NCBI RefSeq assembly: GCF_014655715.1
Contig: NZ_BNBM01000022.1
Span: 1-64,000, forward strand
Direction: 5' to 3'
Source of the DNA: Streptomyces lanatus
Lineage (GTDB): Bacteria; Actinomycetota; Actinomycetes; Streptomycetales; Streptomycetaceae
Length of the DNA stretch: 64,000 nt
Positions within the stretch are counted from its first letter, which is position 1. Each line of letters begins with the position of its first letter. The translations under genes and the position numbers were made by a program. Positions 34,685 to 42,843 of this stretch are shown piece by piece. The notes below the pieces were generated by a model. It saw only the letters and a program-made list of their open reading frames with translations. It had not been told where the DNA came from and searched no databases.

Positions 34685-35851
34685 TCAGTTCGGGTTGTCA
34701 CCGTGCGTAAGGGTCTCCCAGGCCACGAAGAGGTTGTTGGAGCCGGCCGGGCGGCCACGCTCGGTGAGGGTCTGGGTGTTGGTCATCGCGATGCCTAGGC
34801 GGTTGTGCAGGGCGTTGTAGCCGACCTCGGTGACCGGTCCGAGGCCGAGCTTGAGCGAGCCGCCGCACAGCCAGCTCGGGGCGGCCGTGCCCAGCTGGTA
34901 CTTCGCCTGGAACCCGAGCGCCTGCCGCAGCCGCTCGCCGACGTCGGTGCCGTAGAGGTCCTGGCCCTGGATGCGGCCGGTCTCGGCGACATGGGAGATC
35001 GCTGAGATGCCGTAGCCGGTGTGGGTGAAGTCGCGGCAGGTCTCCTGGGTGAGACCGGTGACGAAGGTGCCCTGTCCCTGCCAGTACTTGACGATCTTGT
35101 CCCGGGTGTCGAGGTTCTGGCTCGGCACGGTCTTCGGCAGATCACCGTCGGAGGACAGATAGACATAGGCGGCGGTACGGGTGCGGAACTTCGCCATGGC
35201 CTTGTCGTACGACGCCTTGTCCTCCAGGAAGACGGAGATCCCTACGGCGGCCTCCATCATCGACAGCTCCCAGTTGCCGTTGGAGTTCGAGCCGTTGATG
35301 ATCTCCGGCAGGTAGACGTTGCGCAGCATGGTGGCGAAGCGGCCGGAGTTCGGCCAGCTCCCGGTGTACGTGTACTTGATGATCTCGGCGGCCTTGGGCC
35401 AGGAGGAACCGGCCCAGCCCGTCTGGAGGGGCGCGTTGCTGTTGGTGTGGTCCTTGATCACCGCGGACCAGGCGTCCATCAGCTCGATGGCCTTCTTCGC
35501 GTGCCGCTCGTCGCGCGTGATGTACCAGGCGAGGGCCTGCGTGTAGGCGGCTATCGCGTCCTCGCGTTCGTCGGTGCAGCCGTAGTTGGGGTTCGAGTAG
35601 GAGCCGCACTCGACGACCGCGCGGGGCTTGGGCGTGCGGTTCAGTGCGGCGTACTTGCTCCCCATCATCTGGTCGTAGGCACCCGTCCAGGGCTGGGCGC
35701 CGGCGTTGACCTTGGAGCGGGTGAAGTCCAACTGGGCCTTGGAGACGGTGACTCCGGGGTGGGCGAAGGTGGCGGGCGCGCCGTCGGCGGGCCAGGCGAG
35801 GACACCGGCCACGAGGGCGGCGGCGGTCGCGAGGAGAGCGGTTCTGCGCAT
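34685..35851 (-). CDS. Secreted alginate lyase family protein
   Basis: A 388-residue exported protein. A signal peptide (RRTALLATAAALVAGVLAWPADGAPA) is followed by an all-helical alpha/alpha-toroid lyase domain: QPWTGAYDQMMGSKYAAL, DEREDAIAAYTQALAWYIT, LQTGWAGSSWPKAAEIIKYTY, and SNSNGNWELSMMEAAVGISVFLED, where the asparagine-tryptophan stretch is typical of the catalytic cleft. RDFTHTGYGISAISHVAETG supplies the active histidine region. The substrate is a uronate polysaccharide. It interrupts an otherwise conserved housekeeping block between KdpD and DUF3710, so it was probably gained by insertion. Confidence 0.82.
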   Translation of the reverse strand: MRRTALLATAAALVAGVLAWPADGAPATFAHPGVTVSKAQLDFTRSKVNAGAQPWTGAYDQMMGSKYAALNRTPKPRAVVECGSYSNPNYGCTDEREDAIAAYTQALAWYITRDERHAKKAIELMDAWSAVIKDHTNSNAPLQTGWAGSSWPKAAEIIKYTYTGSWPNSGRFATMLRNVYLPEIINGSNSNGNWELSMMEAAVGISVFLEDKASYDKAMAKFRTRTAAYVYLSSDGDLPKTVPSQNLDTRDKIVKYWQGQGTFVTGLTQETCRDFTHTGYGISAISHVAETGRIQGQDLYGTDVGERLRQALGFQAKYQLGTAAPSWLCGGSLKLGLGPVTEVGYNALHNRLGIAMTNTQTLTERGRPAGSNNLFVAWETLTHGDNPN

Positions 35852-35965
35852 GCGTGGGGGGCCTTCCGTTCTCGTATATGAACGCGAAGCGCCTTTATGA
35901 ACAGACGCGTTGGCCGGAGACGGTAGGTACAGACCAATGCGCCGTCAAGAGTTCACGCACGAGAA

Positions 35966-35994
35966 AGGGCCGCACCCACAAGGGGTACGGCCCT
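35966..35994. terminator. Intrinsic terminator after DUF3710 gene
   Basis: AGGGCCGCACCC and GGGTACGGCCCT pair with one mismatch around a 5-base loop, 16 bases past the minus-strand stop at 36011. Confidence 0.65.
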
Positions 35995-36010
35995 GATGTC
36001 GCTGTGATGC

Positions 36011-36769
36011 TCAGCGGACCTCGGTGATCTCCGGTCCGCGCTGGAGCTGGCCCATGCCGCCGGAGAAGCGCGATCCGGCCTCCTCCTGCTGGACACCCTC
36101 GGGGACCATCTGGGCGTCGTTCGGCAGCTGCAGGACGATCGGGTCGCGCGGGGCCATCGGACCCTCGCCACGGACCACGACCGTGTCCCGGAAGATCTGC
36201 TCGAGGAGCCCGGCCGCCTGCGGCTGCACCGCGCCCTGGCCCGAGATCACACCGCGCAGGAACCAGCGCGGACCGTCCACACCGACGAACCGCACGACCT
36301 GGAATCCGCCCGTGCCGTCCGGCAGTTGTACCGGCACCTGGGCCCGCAGCTCCCAGCCGAGCGGGCCCTCGACCTCGTCGATGATGCCACCCTGCTGGGT
36401 GATGCCGGAGCCGATCTCCTCGCGCACCTCGCTCCAGATGCCCTCGCGCTTGGGCGCTGCGAAGGCCTGCAGCTGGATGGCGCTGTCGCGCAGCACGACC
36501 GTCGCCGCGACGATCGCGTCGCCCGCGACCTCCACGCGCAGTTCCATGCCGTCGACGCCGGGCACGAGCATGCCGCCCAGGTCCACCCGGCCCTCGCCGG
36601 GCTCACGGACCTCGGCGCTGTCCCACGGTCCGTCGGGCCGCGGTTCCGGCTCGAGCCGTACGCGCTCACGCGTGCCGTCGTCGTCCGCCTCAGAGTCGAT
36701 GTCGACGACCTGCTCGGGCTCGCCGGCCGCGTCCTCGGCGGCACCCTTCTTGTTGCGACGTCCGAACAC
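36011..36769 (-). CDS. DUF3710 domain-containing protein
   Basis: A 252-residue cytoplasmic protein. It starts FGRRNKKGAAEDAAGEP, a charged acidic leader, followed by the DUF3710 domain: VDLGGMLVPGVDGMELRVEV, AIQLQAFAAPKREGIWSEVR, GPLGWELRAQVPVQLPDG and VRFVGVDGPRWFLRGVISGQGA. Function unknown; orthologue of Rv2696c by order. GTG 36769 has AAGGA eight bases upstream and lies one base beyond the dut stop, so the two are co-translated. Confidence 0.88.
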   Translation of the reverse strand: MFGRRNKKGAAEDAAGEPEQVVDIDSEADDDGTRERVRLEPEPRPDGPWDSAEVREPGEGRVDLGGMLVPGVDGMELRVEVAGDAIVAATVVLRDSAIQLQAFAAPKREGIWSEVREEIGSGITQQGGIIDEVEGPLGWELRAQVPVQLPDGTGGFQVVRFVGVDGPRWFLRGVISGQGAVQPQAAGLLEQIFRDTVVVRGEGPMAPRDPIVLQLPNDAQMVPEGVQQEEAGSRFSGGMGQLQRGPEITEVR

Positions 36770-36770
36770 G

Positions 36771-37322
36771 TCACTGTCCTTCCCGGTCGGATACGACCGA
36801 AGCGTATCGATTCCCACCCGCCCGGCCGCCGTCGGCGGCCTGACCGTCTGTATCGCTTGTGCCGCCCACCGCGGCATGACCCCCGGTGGACCCGAAGCCC
36901 CCCTCGGCCCGTGCCGAGTCGGGAAGCTCCGCGACCTCCTGGAAGCGAACCCTCTCGACCTGCTGGACGACCAGTTGGGCAATCCGGTCGAAGCGCTCGA
37001 ACCGCACGGTCTCATGCGGGTCGAGATTCACCACGATCACCTTGATCTCCCCACGGTACCCGGCATCAACCGTCCCTGGGGCATTCACCAGGGCGACACC
37101 GAGACGGGCGGCGAGACCGGAACGCGGGTGCACGAAGGCCGCGTACCCCTCCGGGAGGGCGATCGACACCCCCGTGGGCAGAACGGCCCGCTCGCCCGGC
37201 TTCAGTTCACGGCTCTCGGTGGTGCGCAGATCGGCCCCCGCGTCGCCGGGGTGCGCATACGTCGGAAGCGGTACGTCCGCGTCGACGCGCCGGATCGCCA
37301 CGTTCAGGGGGTCACGGCTCAC
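36771..37322 (-). CDS. dut: dUTP diphosphatase
   Basis: A 183-residue trimeric dUTPase that hydrolyses dUTP to dUMP and pyrophosphate. All five motifs are visible: PGDAGADLR, PEGYAAFVHPRSGLAAR, NAPGTVDAGYRGEI with the catalytic aspartate, RIAQLVV, and the C-terminal AEGGFGSTGG arm. A ~30-residue glycine/aspartate-rich tail extends beyond motif 5. GTG 37322 overlaps the thioesterase stop as GTGA. Operon order thioesterase-dut-DUF3710. Confidence 0.93.
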   Translation of the reverse strand: MSRDPLNVAIRRVDADVPLPTYAHPGDAGADLRTTESRELKPGERAVLPTGVSIALPEGYAAFVHPRSGLAARLGVALVNAPGTVDAGYRGEIKVIVVNLDPHETVRFERFDRIAQLVVQQVERVRFQEVAELPDSARAEGGFGSTGGHAAVGGTSDTDGQAADGGRAGGNRYASVVSDREGQ

Positions 37323-37903
37323 GGGTTCACCTCGAAGGCACGGGCCCGCCGCGCCTGGTCCGGGTCGTTCATGGCGGCCCGGATCTCCTCCGGGCGGCCG
37401 TTGTCGATGAAGTGGTCGACCTTCACCTCGATGAAGAGGGCGTCCGCACGCACGGCGACGGGCCCCTCGGGGCCGCCGATCCGGCCGGTGGCGGTGGAGT
37501 AGATCTTGCGGCCCGCGACCGCGGTCACCTCGGCCTCCAGGTTCAGCACCGTGCCGACCGGGACCGGGCGCACGAAGTCGGTCTCCAGGCGTCCGGTCAC
37601 GGCGATGGTCCGCAGCAGCCAGTTGAGCGAGCCGAGGGTCTCGTCGAGGGCGGTGGCGAGCACGCCGCCGTGCGCGAGACCGGGCGCTCCCTGATGGGCG
37701 GGCTGCACGGTGAACTCGGCGGTGATGCTCACGCCGTCCCCGGCCCGCGCCTGAAGATGCAGCCCGTGGGGTTGCTCGCCGCCACAGCCGAAACACTCGC
37801 CGTAGTGCGCGCCGAGAAGCTCACCGGGAGCGGGAGCATCCGGATGCCGCACCGGTTTCACGGCGTCGGCCGGGGGCTCTAGAGCTGCGGAAGTACCTCT
37901 CAC
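37319..37903 (-). CDS. PaaI family hotdog thioesterase
   Basis: A 194-residue acyl-CoA thioesterase-like protein. CFGCGGEQPHGLHLQA is an N-terminal motif of this branch; the hotdog core has HQGAPGLAHGGVLATALDETLGSL with the active-site histidine/glycine and aspartate. VRPVPVGTVLNLEAEV follows. Substrate unknown. The start is GTG 37903. The gene is coupled to dut by a GTGA overlap. Confidence 0.83.
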   Translation of the reverse strand: MRGTSAALEPPADAVKPVRHPDAPAPGELLGAHYGECFGCGGEQPHGLHLQARAGDGVSITAEFTVQPAHQGAPGLAHGGVLATALDETLGSLNWLLRTIAVTGRLETDFVRPVPVGTVLNLEAEVTAVAGRKIYSTATGRIGGPEGPVAVRADALFIEVKVDHFIDNGRPEEIRAAMNDPDQARRARAFEVNP

Positions 37904-38015
37904 AGCCGCAGACCTTACCCGCCCGCCCGTCTCCCACCGCCGCCCTGCCTGACGGCGCTTCGCGCCGCCCCCCCTGACAATGGTCGGAACCGGACACCGT
38001 GCCAAGCTTGGCTCC

Positions 38016-38477
38016 ATGCAGCTCTCCGCCGCCCCGTACGAAGAACGCCTGACGGCCCCCCGCTCCTGGTGGCTGATCTCGTTCCTGGTCGGACTCTCCC
38101 TGGCCCTGATCCTTCTGCCGTTCGGCACGCTGCCCATGCTCGCGGGCCTGGCCGGCGGCACCGCCTCGGCGGCCGTGGCGGCCAGTTCGTACGGTTCCAT
38201 CCGCATCCGCGTGGTGGGCGAATCGCTGATCGCGGGCGAGGCGAAGGTCCCGGTGCGGGCGCTGGGCGAGGCACACGTGCTGGACCCGGAGGAGGCCCGC
38301 GCCTGGCGCACCTACAAGGCCGACACCCGGGCCTTCCTGCTGCTGCGCGCCTACATCCCCACGGCTCTGCGCGTGGAGGTCACGGATCCCGAGGACCCCA
38401 CTCCGTACCTGTATCTGTCGACGCGGGAGCCGGAGCGTCTGGCGGAGGCGATCCGGGCCGCCAAGGCCTCGGCGTAG
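38016..38477 (+). CDS. DUF3093 membrane protein
   Basis: A 153-residue protein with two adjacent membrane spans (SWWLISFLVGLSLALILLPFG, LPMLAGLAGGTASAAVAAS) and a soluble C-terminal PH-like half (IRVVGESLIAGEAKVPVRALG, ALRVEVTDPEDPTPYLYLSTREPERLAEAI). Orthologue of Rv2698 by order. ATG 38016 has no good ribosome site. Divergent from the thioesterase-dut operon. Confidence 0.87.
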   Translation: MQLSAAPYEERLTAPRSWWLISFLVGLSLALILLPFGTLPMLAGLAGGTASAAVAASSYGSIRIRVVGESLIAGEAKVPVRALGEAHVLDPEEARAWRTYKADTRAFLLLRAYIPTALRVEVTDPEDPTPYLYLSTREPERLAEAIRAAKASA

Positions 38478-38606
38478 CACACAAGATCGGGCTTTCACCG
38501 GCCCGGTCAAGATTTCCCCTCCCGACGGCAAAAACTCGGCCTCGGCACGCCGAACGGCCGATGCGGGGTCGTCGAGCACGGGCTTCGCGCCCCTGAGAGC
38601 GGGATC

Positions 38607-39530
38607 TCAGCCGCCCCCGAGCTCCTTGCGCCAGTGGCTGCGCGCGGAGTCGTCCATCGGCAGCGGCTCGGCCGGGCGCTCCAGCGCCGGCAGCTCCGCC
38701 AACTCCTCCCACGGCACCTGGATCTTGCGCAGGTCGGCGCGGATGCGTGCCGCGAGCTTCTTGGTGTCCCTGCGGTTCATGACCGCACCGACGGCGGCGC
38801 CCACCAGGAAGGGCATCAGGTTCGGCAGATTGCGCACCATGCGCTTCATGATCTGCTGCCGCAGCTCACGCTTCATCTGCCCGCCGAGAGCTGCGTTGAC
38901 CGTCACGGGCTTCATCGGGTCGATGCCGCGCTCCTCGGTCCACGAGGACAGATACGCGGTGCTGCGCGCACGCAGACTGCCGGGCGGGCGTACGCCGTAG
39001 ACCTCGTGCAGTTCGGCGATCAGCTTCATCTCGATCGCCGCCACACCGGTGATCTCGGCGGCCAGCTCGGTCGGCATCGCGGGCGGTACCGGCAGCATCG
39101 CCGCCGCGCCCACGCCGGCCCCGACCGTGGAGCTCGCGTTCGCCGCGCCCGCCACGAGCTTGTCCGCGAGCTGCTCGGGCCCTAGGCCGGGGAACTGCCG
39201 GCGAAGGGTCGCGAGGTCACGTACGGGGATACGCGGGGCGATCTCGATGATCCGGTCGGCGAGGTGCCCGAGGCCCGCTCTGGCGGCGCTGCCGCCCTTA
39301 CGGGCGCCTTCTCTGGCCCTCTCACGGATCACCGCGACCCTGCGCCTCGCGACGGGTGCGGGAACCTCGACCGTCGCCGGGAGGTCAGCCCCGGACATCG
39401 GTTCGAGCGAGGCTCCCTCACTTGATGAGCCCCGCTCGTCGTCACGCACGCCGTACGGGCCGTCGGACGGCCCTGAGTCCGCTTTCCGCTTACGGAAGCG
39501 GCGCTTCCGAGGAGAGGTCGAGCCAGTCAT
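38607..39530 (-). CDS. Conserved hypothetical protein, hydrophobic core
   Basis: A 307-residue protein I do not recognise with certainty. It begins with a very basic stretch (RKRRFRKRKADSG). A middle part with a glycine/alanine hydrophobic hairpin follows (SSTVGAGVGAAAMLPVPPAMPTELAAEI), then AIEMKLIAELHEVYGVRPPG, and a late short hydrophobic piece LMPFLVGAAVGAVMNRRDTKKLA. It may associate with the membrane. The AAIEMKLIAELHEVYG helix resembles EcsC-type proteins, but weakly. It lies between DUF3093 and DUF4193 in the core block. Confidence 0.6.
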   Translation of the reverse strand: MTGSTSPRKRRFRKRKADSGPSDGPYGVRDDERGSSSEGASLEPMSGADLPATVEVPAPVARRRVAVIRERAREGARKGGSAARAGLGHLADRIIEIAPRIPVRDLATLRRQFPGLGPEQLADKLVAGAANASSTVGAGVGAAAMLPVPPAMPTELAAEITGVAAIEMKLIAELHEVYGVRPPGSLRARSTAYLSSWTEERGIDPMKPVTVNAALGGQMKRELRQQIMKRMVRNLPNLMPFLVGAAVGAVMNRRDTKKLAARIRADLRKIQVPWEELAELPALERPAEPLPMDDSARSHWRKELGGG

Positions 39531-39543
39531 GCCCGACCCTGCC

Positions 39544-39840
39544 TCAGTCGCAGTCGCGGCAGATCGGCTGACCGTTCTTCTCCCGGGCCAGCTGGCTGCG
39601 GTGGTGCACCAGGAAGCAGCTCATGCAGGTGAACTCGTCCTGCTGCTTGGGCAGCACCCGGACGGCCAGTTCCTCATTGGAGAGGTCTGCGCCGGGCAGC
39701 TCCAGGCCTTCGGCGGCCTCGAACTCGTCGACGTCCACTGCGGAGGTCGACTTGTCGTTCCGCCTGGCCTTCAGCTCTTCAAGGCTGTCCGAGTCGACGT
39801 CGTCGTCGGTCTTGCGTGGGGTGTCGTAATCCGTTGCCAT
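39544..39840 (-). CDS. DUF4193 zinc-ribbon protein
   Basis: A 98-residue acidic protein. The C-terminal zinc ribbon is CMSC...CRDC in FTCMSCFLVHHRSQLAREKNG then ICRDCD. The N-terminal half is acidic (TDDDVDSDSLEELKARR). Orthologue of Rv2699c by order; small and universal in actinobacteria, function unknown. ATG 39840 has GGGGGAGA upstream. It lies 13 bases after the hypothetical gene end, on the same strand. Confidence 0.88.
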   Translation of the reverse strand: MATDYDTPRKTDDDVDSDSLEELKARRNDKSTSAVDVDEFEAAEGLELPGADLSNEELAVRVLPKQQDEFTCMSCFLVHHRSQLAREKNGQPICRDCD

Positions 39841-40245
39841 GTCGCTCTCCCCCTCTGGGTGTCTGCGGTGTCTCCAGCGCACGTAACGCGTGAGAGGCCG
39901 GACTTGTGCCCGACCCGAGGCGGAGATTTTGCCTCACATCAAGGTCTGTTACTCAATCGACACCCAACCGAACTCCTCAAGAGTGATCGGCTTGGATGGC
40001 GAACGGGACCGTACACGGTCCTAATGCCGCAGTTCAAAGGCGTCTCACCGTGTACTTCCCGTGATCAAGACCCCCGAAAACCCGGATTTTCCCGGCTTTC
40101 CGGCAGGCCACATGATCACGGAGAGTAGATGGCCGGAAATTCGCCCTTGTGATCGATCACACACGGGAACGCTCACTGAGTGCCCTGAAAATTCCGCGCA
40201 AAGCGAACATCCCCGTAGTGGCGGCAGGTGTCGGCGCACATGGTC
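39841..40245. other. Intergenic region with two palindromes
   Basis: A 405-base stretch between the cutS end and the DUF4193 start, so it holds the DUF4193 promoter. Two symmetric sites are seen: GGACCGTACACGGTCC (40006-40021, 14 of 16) and GTGATCGATCAC (40149-40160, perfect). No RNA gene or coding frame is evident. Confidence 0.45.
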
Positions 40246-41487
40246 TCAGACCGGAAGGGTCACCCGCATCACGAGGCCTCCTCCCTCACGCGGTTGCGCC
40301 GCGATATGCCCGCCGTGCGCCCGCACCACGGACCGCACGATGGACAGCCCGAGGCCGACGCCCTTGTCGCTGCCCGTGCGCTCCGTACGCAGCCGTCGGA
40401 ACGGCTCGAAGAGATTGTCGATCTCGTACGCCGGCACCACCGGCCCGGTGTTGGAGACGACCAGGACCGCCTGTCCGTGCTCGACCTCGGTGATGACCTC
40501 GACCCAGCCGGCCTGCGGGACGTTGTACCGCACGGCGTTCTGCACCAGGTTCAGGGCGATGCGCTCCAGCAGGACGCCGTTGCCCTGGACCACCGCGGGC
40601 TTCTGCTCGCCGCGGATCACCACGCCCTTGGCCTCCGCCTCGGCGTGCACCTGGTCGACGGCCTGCTCGGCGACCTCGGCGAGGTCGACCGGTTTGCGCT
40701 CGACGATCTGGTTGTCGCTGCGGGCGAGCAGCAGCAGGCCCTCCACGAGCTGCTCACTGCGCTCATTGGTGGCCAGCAGCGTCTTGCCGAGCTGCTGGAG
40801 CTCCATCGGCGCGTTCGGGTCGGAGAGGTGCACCTCGAGCAGCGTGCGGTTGATCGCGAGCGGTGTTCTCAGCTCGTGCGAGGCATTGCCGACGAAGCGC
40901 TGCTGGGCGGTGAAGGCCCGCTGCAGGCGCTCCAGCATCTCGTCGAAGGTGTCGGCCAGTTCCTTCAGCTCGTCGTCCGGACCGTCCAGCTCGATACGGC
41001 GGGACAGATCCGAGCCCGCCACCGCGCGGGCGGTGCGGGTGATCCGGCCCAGCGGCGAGAGCACCCGTCCGGCCATGGCGTACCCGAAGGCGAAGGCGAT
41101 GATCGCGAGGCCGAGGAGGGCGAGGAGGGAGCGGCTGAGGAGGTCGTCCAGGGCGACCGCGCGCTGGTCGGCCTCGCACTGCTTGAGGACCTGGTTGAGC
41201 TCGCTGTTGGTGTTCGCCGCATCCAGCTGGGGACAGGTCGTGCTGGTGATGTCTATGTTCGTGCCGGTCACCTGGAACGACTGGCCGCTGCCCTCATGGA
41301 GGGCCTGCGCCGCCAGCAGATAGATGATCGACAACAGCAGGATCCCGGCGATCAGGAACATGCCGCCGTACAGCAGCGTGAGCCTTATGCGGATGGTCGG
41401 GCGCAGCCACGGGAAGGGCGGCTCCGCCCGGCGGGGGTCCCAGGTGGGCTTGGGGGGCGCCTGAGGAGGCGCGGGGGTCGCGGCCAT
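40246..41487 (-). CDS. cutS: Sensor histidine kinase CutS
   Basis: A 413-residue membrane kinase. TM1 lies at ~35-60 (LLYGGMFLIAGILLLSIIYLL) and TM2 at ~119-141. The ~55-residue outside loop carries two cysteines, C85 in TTCPQL and C104 in KQCEAD, which could form a redox-sensing disulfide. Then HAMP, the phospho-histidine in GNASHELRTPLAINRTLLEVH, and ATPase boxes (NLVQNAVRYN, GVGLGLSIVRSVVRAHGG). CutRS is conserved across Streptomyces and affects secretion stress and antibiotic output. It follows CutR by six bases. Confidence 0.9.
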   Translation of the reverse strand: MAATPAPPQAPPKPTWDPRRAEPPFPWLRPTIRIRLTLLYGGMFLIAGILLLSIIYLLAAQALHEGSGQSFQVTGTNIDITSTTCPQLDAANTNSELNQVLKQCEADQRAVALDDLLSRSLLALLGLAIIAFAFGYAMAGRVLSPLGRITRTARAVAGSDLSRRIELDGPDDELKELADTFDEMLERLQRAFTAQQRFVGNASHELRTPLAINRTLLEVHLSDPNAPMELQQLGKTLLATNERSEQLVEGLLLLARSDNQIVERKPVDLAEVAEQAVDQVHAEAEAKGVVIRGEQKPAVVQGNGVLLERIALNLVQNAVRYNVPQAGWVEVITEVEHGQAVLVVSNTGPVVPAYEIDNLFEPFRRLRTERTGSDKGVGLGLSIVRSVVRAHGGHIAAQPREGGGLVMRVTLPV

Positions 41488-41493
41488 GGTCGA

Positions 41494-42147
41494 TCAGATC
41501 CGGTAGCCGGAGCCGGGCACGGTGACGATCACCGGCGGTTCGCCCAGCTTGCGGCGCAGCGTCATGACGGTCACCCGCACCACGTTGGTGAACGGGTCGG
41601 TGTTCTCGTCCCAGGCCTTCTCCAGGAGCTGCTCGGCCGAGACGACCGCGCCCTCGCTGCGCATCAGCACCTCAAGGACGGCGAACTCCTTGGGCGCGAG
41701 CTGCACCTCCTTGCCGTCCCGGAAGACCTCGCGGCGGTTGGGGTCCAGCTTGATGCCGGCACGCTCCAGGACGGGCGGCAGGGGCACGCTCGTACGGCGG
41801 CCGAGGGCACGCACGCGTGCCGTCAGCTCGCTGAAGGCGAAGGGCTTGGGGAGGTAGTCGTCGGCGCCGATCTCCAGTCCCTCGACGCGGTCGCTGACGT
41901 CGCCGGAGGCCGTGAGCATCAGCACGCGGGTGGGCATGCCCAGCTCGACGATCTTGCGGCAGACGTCGTCGCCGTGGACGAGGGGGAGGTCGCGGTCGAG
42001 GACGACCACGTCGTAGTCGTTGACGCCGATGCGCTCCAGGGCGGCCGCACCGTCGTACACGACGTCGACGGCCATGGCCTCCCGGCGCAGTCCGGTGGCC
42101 ACCGCATCGGCGAGCAGTTGCTCGTCCTCGACGACGAGTACGCGCAC
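41494..42147 (-). CDS. cutR: Response regulator CutR
   Basis: A 217-residue OmpR-family regulator. Receiver: VRVLVVEDEQLLADAVATGL, phospho-aspartate in DVVVLDRDLPLVHGD, lysine in DDYLPKPFAFSEL. Winged helix: APKEFAVLEVLMRSEGAVVSAEQ, VRVTVMTLRRKLGEPPVI and PGSGYRI. The start is GTG 42147, directly at the receiver. Operon cutRS; its own targets are not visible here. Confidence 0.9.
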   Translation of the reverse strand: MRVLVVEDEQLLADAVATGLRREAMAVDVVYDGAAALERIGVNDYDVVVLDRDLPLVHGDDVCRKIVELGMPTRVLMLTASGDVSDRVEGLEIGADDYLPKPFAFSELTARVRALGRRTSVPLPPVLERAGIKLDPNRREVFRDGKEVQLAPKEFAVLEVLMRSEGAVVSAEQLLEKAWDENTDPFTNVVRVTVMTLRRKLGEPPVIVTVPGSGYRI

Positions 42148-42593
42148 GTCGCTTGTCCTTCCTGTGTCCACCCGCGTAGCGCTTGGTCTCGCGCCGCGGG
42201 CAGGGGTCCTGGTCGGGTGTCCTGGCCAGAGGCCATGACTGGGTGTCTTGGCCTCCATCCTGCCCTTTTCGGCCATAAGTCGGCGGTAAGACGGTTGAGG
42301 GGGACCTTCGACACGGGTGTGAGGCCCGGGAATGCGAGATTTTCTCGATGGGTTGAGGTTTCCGTGGAAGGGAGCGGGGGGAGGACGGCATGTACACCCC
42401 GCGATCACGCTCTGCTTGTACCGCACCACCATGCGGTACGAAGCAATCCGCTTTCCGCAGAGCGGGTGCGGGTGTCCGGCACCGTCGCCGCCCGGCGCGG
42501 GCAGCGCTGGGCACCCACCGGAGACGTGATCGCCCCTTCCGAACGGCACACCCCCGTGCCATCGACCCACGACCCAGGACGAGGGGGCGCAGC
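42148..42593. other. Intergenic region between cutR and small ORF
   Basis: A 446-base divergent region. It must carry the cutRS promoter and that of the 57-residue gene. It contains a strong inverted repeat at 42414-42444, listed separately. No further gene is evident. Confidence 0.5.
42414..42444. repeat. Inverted repeat GTACCGCA/TGCGGTAC
   Basis: An 8-base perfect stem with a 6-base loop, extended by GCTT/AAGC with a one-base bulge. It lies 150 bases before the 57-residue gene and 270 before cutR. It could be a leader hairpin or an operator. Confidence 0.5.
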
Positions 42594-42767
42594 ATGGACG
42601 CATTCACCGCAGGACTTCTGCAGCGCATAAAGGCGACCGAGTCCGACCTGACGCGGGCGCTTGACGAGGGCGACGAGTTTCTCGTCGAGGTGGAGCAGGG
42701 CGAGCTCGACGACCTGCGCCGCCTCGCCGCCGAGCATGGTGTGGAAGTCGGCGCGACCAGCGTCTGA
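42594..42767 (+). CDS. Conserved 57-residue protein, unknown
   Basis: A short acidic helical protein, with stretches QRIKATESDLTRALDEGDEF and EVEQGELDDLRRLAAEHGVE. No membrane segment or known domain. A purine stretch (GAGGGGG) precedes ATG 42594, and a perfect stem-loop terminator follows, which supports it as a real gene. I recall such small proteins next to cutRS in Streptomyces. Function unknown. Confidence 0.65.
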   Translation: MDAFTAGLLQRIKATESDLTRALDEGDEFLVEVEQGELDDLRRLAAEHGVEVGATSV

Positions 42768-42784
42768 CCGGCTTGCAGGCAAGA

Positions 42785-42823
42785 CAGCGGGCCCCCGGCG
42801 AATCCAGCGCCGGGGGCCCGCTG
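42785..42823. terminator. Bidirectional intrinsic terminator
   Basis: CAGCGGGCCCCCGGCG and its exact complement flank a 7-base loop, between the convergent 57-residue gene and the inositol monophosphatase gene. Confidence 0.8.
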
Positions 42824-42843
42824 CTGTCCGTATCCGTCGTGCG

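Noticed and set aside
40149..40160. GTGATCGATCAC as a cAMP-receptor-protein site
   Set aside because: The TGTGA/TCACA half-sites are only four bases apart; the known site needs six.
42414..42444. tRNA arm
   Set aside because: Only one hairpin is present, without anticodon or T arms around it.
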